Source: Hyphomicrobiales bacterium
Lineage (GTDB): Bacteria > Pseudomonadota > Alphaproteobacteria > Rhizobiales > Beijerinckiaceae
Direction: 5' to 3'
NCBI GenBank assembly: GCA_900299065.1
Contig: OMIJ01000136.1
Coordinates: 1 to 12,772 of the forward strand
DNA: 12,772 bases
This document shows positions 1 to 5,515 of the stretch, one piece after another. Every line of letters begins with the position of its first letter. The stretch's first letter is position 1. The position numbers were made by a program, and so were the translations under genes. The notes under the pieces were generated by a model. The model did not search any database, was not told where the DNA came from, and was given only the letters and a program-made list of their open reading frames with translations.

Positions 1-1
1 C

Positions 2-35
2 GTCTCGTGGGCTCGGAGATGTGTATAAGAGACAG
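2..35 (+). other. Nextera transposase adapter (library artefact)
   Basis: These 34 bases match the Illumina Nextera Read 2 adapter, ending in the 19-base Tn5 mosaic end AGATGTGTATAAGAGACAG at positions 17-35. This is untrimmed library sequence and not genome. Any reading frame that uses these bases, such as one starting at position 7, is artificial. Genuine sequence begins at about base 36, and the gene running off this end is truncated by the contig boundary, not by biology. Confidence 0.97.
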
Positions 36-433
36 GACAACAGACTTTGCGGATATTGCGCTTGGTCGGTCAGCTTCAAATCTTCGCCAGCAAATGCAAC
101 ACCAATACTCTGCCCCAAAGCCTCATAATAGGTGTGTTGGGCGATCTTGCCCTCGGCGAGAAGAATTTGCTCGGCGCTCACGTCGCAGCGTTTGGCTTTG
201 ACTGCCGCAAGCTGCAACACATCCATCGACAAACCATGCTCAAGCAGAAAGCCAATCTCGATTGGCAAAGTCTGTTGTGCGCGTTGATCGTTACCCAATT
301 CCACCGCTCTAGTAGATCGGCTATGATGAAAACCTACGTCGTGCGCAAAGTTAACATCAGAGGCAAGGCGGATAGTTTCATCGTCCGCAAGAGGGCCGCC
401 CCCCGTCGGGGATTGGGAAATGAATTGCAACAT
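36..433 (-). CDS. Partial glycosyltransferase-like protein, N-terminal GspE/MshEN-like domain (3' end missing)
   Basis: The minus strand is open from the ATG at 433-431 to the contig edge (132 codons plus two bases, no stop), so only the N-terminus is present. Residues 1-55 are poorly conserved-looking. Residues about 57-118 have the pattern of a GspE N-terminal/MshEN-type domain: LPIEIGFLLEHGLSMDVL, then a second helical half with ILLAEGKIAQHTYYEALGQ and IGVAF. In alphaproteobacteria this module often sits in front of a family 2 glycosyltransferase, but the catalytic part is beyond the contig, so that assignment is an inference. An opposing plus-strand frame (47-454) is also open but gives no recognisable protein. 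The gene is divergent from the solute-binding gene with only 25 bases between the start codons. I see no Shine-Dalgarno sequence, so the start could lie further downstream. The last 14 bases are suspect (see findings). Confidence 0.62.
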
Positions 434-452
434 AGAACCGCACAGATAAAAT
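425..452 (+). promoter_or_regulatory. Candidate sigma-70-type promoter of the solute-binding gene
   Basis: TTGCAA (425-430) and TAAAAT (447-452) are separated by 16 bases and match the -35 and -10 consensus at 4 of 6 and 5 of 6 positions. A start of transcription 6-8 bases after the -10 box falls at 458-460, on the start codon (459-461), which predicts a leaderless mRNA. This fits the absence of a Shine-Dalgarno sequence. The -35 box lies inside the start of the divergent gene. The region is AT-rich, so a chance match is possible. Confidence 0.4.
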
Positions 453-458
453 AAAATA

Positions 459-1343
459 ATGCTAAAACGTGATCTGCATAGCACGAGAACCCCCAAACTG
501 GCGAGTCCGGCCTTGTTAGGTCTTGTGACCCTTAGTCTGATCTTCGTTTTAACTCTTGCTGGACCGATCCTCGCCCAGACTTCACCCGTGCCTTATTTCT
601 GGGATCCGCAGGTACGCCTCGAGCGCCCCGATCTTGCCGGTGTCCAGGAATTACGAGTATTGACCGATGACGATTATCCCCCCTTTGGGTTTACAACTGC
701 GGAGGGCAAACTGAGCGGGTTTAATGTTGATTTGGCCAGAGCTATATGTGAGGAGCTGAAACTGACCTGTCGCATTCAGGTCCGTCGTTGGGATAAGATC
801 ATCGAGGCTTTAAATACCAATGAGGGTGATGCGATCATTGCCTCTTTGGCGATACGGCCAGCCAATCGCAAATTAGTTGATTTCACCTCACCCTATTATC
901 GAACGCCCGCCAGATTTCTGGCGCTCAGAGACTCGCAGATTAATCCTGATCAATCCGGTGCGCTGGCAAATAAAAGGATTGGTGTGATTGGGCAGACAGC
1001 GCATGAGGCTTATCTGCGCAAGTTTTTTAAAACCGTTCAGCCGCAGCTCTATTCCGATCAGGCTGGCCTTGTGGCTGGCCTGCAAAACCGTGAGGTTGAT
1101 CTGATCTTTGGTGATGGCGTTAGTCTTGCAATTTGGCTCAATCAGCAAATCGCACCTATGTGTTGCGAGCTGATTGGCGGGCCGTACACCGAGAGCACAT
1201 ATTTTGGCGAGGGTGTCGGCATTGCCGTCAGAAAGCAATCACCCCAATTATTGCAAGCACTGAATTATGCATTGCAGCGCATTGCCGAACGGGGAATTTA
1301 TGCCGATCTCTATCTGAAATATTTTCCGATCGGATTTTATTGA
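459..1343 (+). CDS. Periplasmic amino-acid-type solute-binding protein (SBP family 3), orphan
   Basis: This 294-residue protein has a basic N-terminus, a hydrophobic segment at residues about 18-38 and a likely signal peptidase site after ILA (residue 39), so it is probably periplasmic or membrane-tethered. From residue 65 on it follows the bacterial extracellular solute-binding family 3 fold: LRVLTDDDYPPFGF, GKLSGFNVDLARAICEEL, then DAIIASLAIRPANRKLVDFTSPYY, the second lobe NKRIGVIGQTAHEAYL, and EGVGIAVRK with a C-terminal AERGIYADLYLKYF. Such proteins usually deliver polar amino acids to an ABC transporter, but no permease or ATPase gene is in the window, so the ligand and role are unknown. 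Adjacent cysteines at 235-236 are unusual. Its divergent partner is the truncated glycosyltransferase-like gene. A role as a sensor or accessory protein for that partner is possible. It ends 19 bases from the convergent desaturase gene. Confidence 0.88.
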   Translation: MLKRDLHSTRTPKLASPALLGLVTLSLIFVLTLAGPILAQTSPVPYFWDPQVRLERPDLAGVQELRVLTDDDYPPFGFTTAEGKLSGFNVDLARAICEELKLTCRIQVRRWDKIIEALNTNEGDAIIASLAIRPANRKLVDFTSPYYRTPARFLALRDSQINPDQSGALANKRIGVIGQTAHEAYLRKFFKTVQPQLYSDQAGLVAGLQNREVDLIFGDGVSLAIWLNQQIAPMCCELIGGPYTESTYFGEGVGIAVRKQSPQLLQALNYALQRIAERGIYADLYLKYFPIGFY

Positions 1344-1362
1344 TCTGTGCAGCTTTTGCATC

Positions 1363-2511
1363 CTAAAGGGAGGATGTCTGCGCCCCTTCCGGCGGCATTC
1401 TGTCAGTTGAGGTTTGCGGCAATTTGACATCTCGAAAGCGAACCATTTTCTGATGCACTTCATCCCAAAGGGCGAGATTGATGCAGCCAAAGCTCTCGCG
1501 CAAAGTCAGTCGGCCAATATTGGCCAGTTCAGGATTTTCACGCATCACCTGAGGTAGGCGATAAAAGGGAATACGGCTGCACAAATGGTGGATGTGGTGC
1601 AGGCCAATATTGCCGGAGAACCAATTGAGCACTGGGGGCAGCACATAATAGGAACTACCATGCAATGCAGCTGTTGACATGTCCCATTCACCGTCGCGCA
1701 ACCAGACTGTGCCCTCAAACTGATGCTGAACATAGAATAGCCAGACACCATAAGTTGCCGCCAGAACGATAATGGGCAGATGAATGAGAATGAAGGGCGC
1801 AATGCCAATCCACCACATCATCATCAAGGCAAACAGAGCAAAGGCCAGATTGGTCGCCATTGTACTGGTCCATGTGGCAGCGCTCATATGGAACAGGCCG
1901 ATAGGCAGGCGATGGCGAATTAAAAACATATAGGCGGGCCCCAAGCCTAATAAGATCAACGGATGACGATAGAGCCTATAGACGAAGCGACGAAACGGGC
2001 TGAGTTCGAGATATTCACGCACCGTCAAAGTCGTAATGTCACCAATGCCACGCCGATCCAGATTGCCCGAGGTCGCGTGATGAATGCTATGCGAGCGTTT
2101 CCAGAAATCATAAGGCGTCATCGTCAGCACGCCTAAAATCCAGCCAGTGGAATCATTGAGAAACTTTTGTTTGAAAAACGACCCATGGCCGCAATCATGT
2201 TGAATGATGAAGAGGCGAACCATTAACCCGCCAGCAGGAATGGATATAGCCAAGGTGAGCCAGTAGGAAATTGATAAAGACCACCACATCGCCACCCATA
2301 GGGCCACCAAAGCCAAGGAGGTCACGCCAAGTTCAAAAAGACTGCGTGCAAGCACTGGCTCGCGATAGGCTAGTAAACGGCGAATCCATGCGCGTCCTTC
2401 CTCGGACGGGAGGGACTCATCACTGATCCCTGGCTCCGGCGATGACGCCAATTGTTTAGTCAAAGTATTGGCCTCATGGCAGGCTGATTCGAGATCCTGA
2501 GCGTATAGCAT
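1363..2511 (-). CDS. Membrane fatty acid desaturase (three histidine boxes)
   Basis: The 382-residue product is an integral membrane di-iron desaturase that introduces a double bond into lipid-linked acyl chains. The three diagnostic histidine boxes are present: HDCGH (105-109), HSIHH (141-145) and HHIHH (305-309), plus an accessory QHQFE at 262-266. Hydrophobic segments lie at about 60-104, 122-134, 185-198 and 212-262, as expected for the fold. The stretch LDRRGIGDITTLTVREY after box 2 resembles the acyl-lipid delta-12/omega-6 and Bacillus Des type, but position specificity cannot be read from the sequence. The first 45 residues and last 25 look like variable tails. No Shine-Dalgarno sequence precedes the ATG at 2511. 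A 15-base palindrome lies 27 bases upstream. The gene is convergent with the solute-binding gene and appears monocistronic. Desaturases of this kind commonly respond to cold or membrane state, but nothing here proves that. Confidence 0.9.
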   Translation of the reverse strand: MLYAQDLESACHEANTLTKQLASSPEPGISDESLPSEEGRAWIRRLLAYREPVLARSLFELGVTSLALVALWVAMWWSLSISYWLTLAISIPAGGLMVRLFIIQHDCGHGSFFKQKFLNDSTGWILGVLTMTPYDFWKRSHSIHHATSGNLDRRGIGDITTLTVREYLELSPFRRFVYRLYRHPLILLGLGPAYMFLIRHRLPIGLFHMSAATWTSTMATNLAFALFALMMMWWIGIAPFILIHLPIIVLAATYGVWLFYVQHQFEGTVWLRDGEWDMSTAALHGSSYYVLPPVLNWFSGNIGLHHIHHLCSRIPFYRLPQVMRENPELANIGRLTLRESFGCINLALWDEVHQKMVRFRDVKLPQTSTDRMPPEGAQTSSL

Positions 2512-2537
2512 ATAACATCAATCATTTAAGAGGGTTT

Positions 2538-2552
2538 TGGGAAATTTTCCCA
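2538..2552. promoter_or_regulatory. Palindrome upstream of the desaturase gene, candidate operator
   Basis: TGGGAAATTTTCCCA is a 7-base inverted repeat around one central base, 27 bases upstream of the desaturase start codon. The position suits an operator or an element in the promoter or 5' leader. A symmetric site of this size is expected about once per window by chance, so the support is only positional. The rest of 2512-2740 holds no reading frame I would call a gene. Confidence 0.3.
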
Positions 2553-2670
2553 GTTCTTTGCTTTGAGGTTGGTGGCGTGGAAAATCTGTTTTTATGCGCT
2601 GGATCGCTTGGGTGGGGCGGTTTGGGAATGTGAGACAGGGGAGACCGGGATTACTCGGATCGACCTGTTC

Positions 2671-2685
2671 AACTCTTGAAGAGTT
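2671..2685. repeat. Small palindrome between the SCO1 and desaturase genes
   Basis: AACTCTTGAAGAGTT is a 7-base inverted repeat with a single central G. It lies downstream of the SCO1 gene and far upstream of the desaturase gene. It has no T-run on either side, so it is not a standard terminator. Function is unknown and it may be chance. Confidence 0.3.
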
Positions 2686-2710
2686 TCTGCCCTAGGTCTT
2701 AATTTGGAGT

Positions 2711-2729
2711 GAAAAGCTTGGGCCAAGCC
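2711..2729 (-). terminator. Weak candidate terminator of the SCO1 operon
   Basis: Read on the minus strand, GCTTG-GCC-CAAGC (2728-2716) is a 5-base stem with a 3-base loop followed at once by TTTTC (2715-2711). It begins about 12 bases after the SCO1 stop codon. The stem and T-run are short, so this is a weak terminator at best. Confidence 0.4.
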
Positions 2730-2740
2730 GGAAAAGGGGC

Positions 2741-3328
2741 TCATAAATAGGGGGCGAGGGCTTTTGCGGCGCCGATCGGATCTTGTTCCGTATTGAATAC
2801 ATTGATGAAACGCCCCTGACGGTCCATCAGATAGACGAGGGCCGTGTGATCCATCGTATAACCGGACTCACCTGTATCGACTTTGCGCGCATAGACCCGA
2901 AAACTTTTTTCTGCGGCCAGGATCGCCTCTTGCGAGCCAGTCAATCCAACAATGCGGGAGTCAAAGCTGCTGAGATAATCTTTTAATAGGGCAGGTGTGT
3001 CGCGTTCAGGATCAATCGTGACGAACAGGCCATTGATCTTTTTATCCGGTCCAAGAGCTCGGAAAATCTCCGAAACCTCCAGTAATTTGGTCGGGCAAAT
3101 ATCCGGGCAATGGGTATAGCCAAAGAAAACCAGCACGGGGCGACCAAGAAAGTCCTTGTCGCTGACCTCAAGGCCATTGTGGTTGATCAGACGAAAGGGT
3201 CCGCCAATTGCAACGTTATTTTGGGATTGGCGCTGGGAATTGGTGATCAACAAAGTCGTTGCCAGCAGGATCAATCCGACAAGGAGTGCAGACAAAAACA
3301 AAACGAGACGTGGCAAACGCATGATCAT
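2741..3328 (-). CDS. SCO1/SenC family copper protein for cytochrome oxidase assembly
   Basis: The 195-residue protein has an N-terminal membrane anchor (residues about 7-29) and a thioredoxin-fold domain facing the periplasm. The copper ligands of the SCO family are visible: CPDIC (Cys74 and Cys78, within FFGYTHCPDICPTKL) and His161 in MDHTALVYLMD. LFVTIDPERDTP at 101-112 is another family hallmark. SCO proteins deliver copper to, or reduce the thiols of, the CuA centre of cytochrome c oxidase subunit II. The length is normal and every key residue is intact. The next methionine (residue 3) is an equally possible start. A small membrane protein gene lies 98 bases upstream on the same strand and may share its transcript. 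No oxidase subunit genes are in the window. Confidence 0.93.
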   Translation of the reverse strand: MIMRLPRLVLFLSALLVGLILLATTLLITNSQRQSQNNVAIGGPFRLINHNGLEVSDKDFLGRPVLVFFGYTHCPDICPTKLLEVSEIFRALGPDKKINGLFVTIDPERDTPALLKDYLSSFDSRIVGLTGSQEAILAAEKSFRVYARKVDTGESGYTMDHTALVYLMDRQGRFINVFNTEQDPIGAAKALAPYL

Positions 3329-3426
3329 CTAGCAACTTTCAACAGAGGTACTCTTGGTTGATCGTGTGTGCAGAAACTTTCTGGCAAAGATGTGATGGTG
3401 TGGAATCAACATAGGTTTTGTCAGGC

Positions 3427-3609
3427 CTAGAAACAGGCTGTCACAACGCTGAGCATTGAGACATAGATCTCGCTTCCAAAGCTGGCCCACATCGCCAGAG
3501 CGCACACAAAAACCAAAGCAAACCCCGATATGCCCCAAAAAAGGATTTGAGATCCCGGGGCATTCGCCTTGGGAATGAGCTTGACAGGGATTTGGCTGCT
3601 CAGGGTCAT
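3427..3609 (-). CDS. Small single-helix membrane protein upstream of SCO1
   Basis: This 60-residue frame starts at the ATG at 3609. It encodes a polar, basic N-terminus (residues 1-21), one clear transmembrane helix at about 22-43 (FWGISGFALVFVCALAMWASF) and a short tail ending in ACF. I do not recognise the family with certainty. The frame is a credible gene because hydrophobic and polar segments are cleanly separated and it lies on the same strand just upstream of the SCO1 gene. By position it could be an accessory factor for respiratory-chain assembly, but that is an inference. No Shine-Dalgarno sequence is obvious. An overlapping frame at 3329-3538 has a composition typical of a shadow frame and is not called. 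Confidence 0.55.
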   Translation of the reverse strand: MTLSSQIPVKLIPKANAPGSQILFWGISGFALVFVCALAMWASFGSEIYVSMLSVVTACF

Positions 3610-3656
3610 GATCTGAGCTTATAGAGGATTTTTTCGCTGTTGAACATTGATGAGGA

Positions 3657-4373
3657 GTGCTGTCTCAGGACTGGCTCAAGGGGATCGTTTGCGTCAGAAT
3701 GTCTTGGCTCCATGAGGTGAGCCATCCCTTGAATCAACCCATGAAACTGGCAGATCTGTGGCACGACAACCCGTCTGTGGCTTTTTGGGAGCCGCACAGG
3801 CTGCTTATTTCTGAGGAGATTTTGTCAACATCTTCAAAGGCGCAGCGTGGCTCAGGCTTTGAACTGGCCTATGGGTTTCATGCCTCGCCTTTTGGCGAGG
3901 TCATTTTAATAAGCCATCACCGCGGTCTGGTCGGCCTTGGATTTGTCATCAGTCAGGATCGTGCTGCCGCCCTCAAAGATATGCAGGGCCGCTGGCCAGC
4001 TGCTGATTTTAGACATGCGCCGCAAGTCACAGCACCACTGGCGCAAATTGTTTTTGCACCCCCAAAAGCTGTTGGAGAGGAGAAATTGAGCTTATTCATG
4101 CTCGGCTCAGCCTTTGAAACTATGGTTTGGCGAGGGCTTTTGCGGATTCCGGCTGGCCAAACCACGACCTATTCGGCGCTCGCAGCCGATTTAGGGCGCC
4201 CGCAAGCCGCTCGCGCTATAGGTTCCGCCGTAGGTCGCAATCCTTTGGCTTTGCTTGTGCCCTGCCACAGGGTTTTAGGTCGTAATGGCGCTCTGACCGG
4301 CTATCATTGGGGCCTGGCCTGTAAACAGGCCATTTTGCACTATGAGCGAGGACTGAGCCAATTTAAGGATTGA
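3657..4373 (+). CDS. Methylated-DNA--protein-cysteine S-methyltransferase (O6-alkylguanine repair)
   Basis: The protein removes alkyl groups from O6 of guanine by irreversible transfer to its own cysteine. The acceptor is Cys203 in VPCHRV. Before it lies the winged-helix DNA-binding part with AFETMVWRGLLRIPAGQTTTYSALA and RPQAARAIGSAVGRNP; after it comes LGRNGALTGYHWGLACKQAILHYE. An RNase H-like N-domain precedes it (AYGFHASPFGEVIL, 71-84). Residues about 45-70 recall the end of the AraC-type helix-turn-helix found in Ada-like relatives, but no complete helix-turn-helix is present, so it is unlikely to act as a regulator. The first 30 residues are doubtful. The start given is a GTG at 3657 touching GAGGA; ATGs at 3699 and 3741 are alternatives. 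The 3' end overlaps the convergent gene by 11 bases. Confidence 0.88.
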   Translation: MLSQDWLKGIVCVRMSWLHEVSHPLNQPMKLADLWHDNPSVAFWEPHRLLISEEILSTSSKAQRGSGFELAYGFHASPFGEVILISHHRGLVGLGFVISQDRAAALKDMQGRWPAADFRHAPQVTAPLAQIVFAPPKAVGEEKLSLFMLGSAFETMVWRGLLRIPAGQTTTYSALAADLGRPQAARAIGSAVGRNPLALLVPCHRVLGRNGALTGYHWGLACKQAILHYERGLSQFKD

Positions 4374-5223
4374 GTTTTTGCGGGGATGAAAAGGGCGCCG
4401 GTGGCTTGCGCTTGTCAGGCGGGCCCGTCACTTTCCCGGTCTGGTCGGGCTTTAATTTTGCGCTCAAGGAGAGAGCTCTCGCCTCAGTGACGCGCAAAGA
4501 ACAGAATCCGTGCTGATCCTCGCGCACATAATCCCGGCAGATTTCATCGCGCTTGGCCGAAAATCCGGCTTGATCGGCGGCAATGTCCTTGACGAGTTTT
4601 TTATCCTTGGTCTGACTGAGCAAGGCGCGGAAATAAGCCTGAACATGGGCATCCGAAGTCGAGCGCGCTTTTTCTATAAATTTGATCTCATTGGGCCCGA
4701 ATGCTGTGCCAGGCGGCCCCCAAACCCCGGCCGGGCTTGCCGTGCAATCGGCCTGATCAAAATTGCAGGTTCCTCCCTGAACGGACAGGGATACAGCGCC
4801 ATCGAGAATGTCCACGCTCAATGGACAGGAGGCTATGTCAGATTGATAGCGTTTCAGTCCATCATAATATCCAGCGACTCTGAGCACGAAAGGGCCACCC
4901 GAGACATCGACACGGCAGGCTTCCTGAGGTTTGGAAATCTGATGGCCCGGCAAGGTCAATCGGGTAATCCGCAAAACTTTGGCCTTCTGATCAAAGGCAA
5001 TCAGCCCTTGACTGCCATTGAGCCTTAATTCACGCGACAGAATTGTCTCTTCACCAGGTTGAACAAGGCTCGGCAAATTGGATGACCGGCTTGTTCCGCT
5101 GGCTGGCGGCGTGTCCAAAGTCCCTCGTGCAGAGGGATTGACCGCTCCAGGCAGCTGTATTTGGCTCTGGGCGTGCCCTGAAGCTAATAAAGCACCTGTG
5201 AAAGCAAGGGCAAACAGCCGCAT
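4363..5223 (-). CDS. Secreted six-cysteine protein, C-terminus LprI-like
   Basis: From the ATG at 5223 the product is 286 residues with a clear signal peptide (MRLFALAFTGALLASGHAQS). The frame is open to 5313 (316 residues), with another ATG at 5262, but those extensions put charged residues before the signal peptide. The mature part has a proline- and serine-rich linker, a middle domain of likely beta structure, and six cysteines (133, 163, 183, 190, 259, 271 in the long numbering), an even number that suits disulfides in the periplasm. The C-terminal part, WGPPGT, then helices with QAGFSAKRDEICRDY and CSLRVTEARALSL, resembles the LprI/DUF1311-type lysozyme-inhibitor fold in its W, Q, RD, C and R-L spacing. 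This is a weak family call. The tail is rich in lysine and proline. It is divergent from dnaK and overlaps the methyltransferase gene tail to tail. Confidence 0.75.
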   Translation of the reverse strand: MRLFALAFTGALLASGHAQSQIQLPGAVNPSARGTLDTPPASGTSRSSNLPSLVQPGEETILSRELRLNGSQGLIAFDQKAKVLRITRLTLPGHQISKPQEACRVDVSGGPFVLRVAGYYDGLKRYQSDIASCPLSVDILDGAVSLSVQGGTCNFDQADCTASPAGVWGPPGTAFGPNEIKFIEKARSTSDAHVQAYFRALLSQTKDKKLVKDIAADQAGFSAKRDEICRDYVREDQHGFCSLRVTEARALSLSAKLKPDQTGKVTGPPDKRKPPAPFSSPQKLNP

Positions 5224-5318
5224 GAGGCCAAATCTCACCAAATGAAATAGATCATCATCCATCAAAATGCCATTTCTGGTTAAAACCAGCTTAATGAACC
5301 CGAACCGACACAAAACTG

Positions 5319-5330
5319 GGTCAATTGACC
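5319..5330. promoter_or_regulatory. Perfect 12-base palindrome beside the dnaK promoter
   Basis: GGTCAATTGACC is a perfect palindrome that ends 6 bases before the putative -35 box of the dnaK promoter, in the divergent region between dnaK and the secreted-protein gene. The place suits an operator, but palindromes of 12 bases occur a few times per window by chance. Confidence 0.25.
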
Positions 5331-5336
5331 ATGCGA

Positions 5337-5365
5337 CTTGCCCGCAGAAAAAGCCAATCCTATAT
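5337..5365 (+). promoter_or_regulatory. Heat-shock sigma factor (RpoH) promoter of dnaK
   Basis: CTTG (5337-5340), an 18-base spacer and CCTATAT (5359-5365) match the alphaproteobacterial RpoH pattern CTTG-N17/18-CYTATnT at every defined position. The predicted transcript has a leader of about 145 bases before dnaK. No CIRCE inverted repeat is seen, so HrcA control is not indicated. Confidence 0.72.
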
Positions 5366-5515
5366 AGCCCTCACTCTTGCGAAAAACCGCTTCCATACCA
5401 ATTTAAGCCACATCGGGAGCCGGACTTTGGCCCGGGCTGGATCTGATCAGTCGGGTTGAGGTCTTGTAATGGATCGCTTCGGGATTCGTGGTTCTGCGTT
5501 AGGAAAGGACAAATT

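Noticed and set aside
7..201. Plus-strand reading frame at the very start
   Set aside because: Its start codon and first residues come from the sequencing adapter, and the rest opposes the credible minus-strand gene.
47..454. 135-codon plus-strand frame
   Set aside because: The translation resembles no domain, while the minus strand over the same bases encodes a recognisable GspE/MshEN-like module.
1359..1376. CATCCT/AGGATG inverted repeat at the convergent gene ends, possible shared terminator
   Set aside because: Only a 6-base stem with a 6-base loop, part of it inside the desaturase stop region, and no T-run in the plus direction.
3329..3538. 69-codon minus-strand frame rich in Cys, His and Arg
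   Set aside because: It overlaps the better membrane-protein frame at 3427-3609 and has the composition of a shadow frame.
3650..3715. Short plus-strand ATG frame ahead of the methyltransferase, possible leader peptide or frameshifted N-terminus
   Set aside because: Only 21 codons, no similarity to Ada N-termini and no ribosome-binding site; the upstream DNA belongs to the divergent gene.
3606..3797. 63-codon minus-strand frame overlapping the methyltransferase N-terminus
   Set aside because: No recognisable features; it would conflict with the methyltransferase gene and the small membrane protein start.
3883..3900. Perfect hairpin CCTCGCC-TTTT-GGCGAGG
   Set aside because: It lies within the conserved SPFGE codons of the methyltransferase gene and is explained by that coding sequence.
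5456..5515. Twenty-codon N-terminal extension of DnaK from a TTG
   Set aside because: The family begins MAKVIGID, and a strong Shine-Dalgarno sequence sits just before the ATG at 5516.
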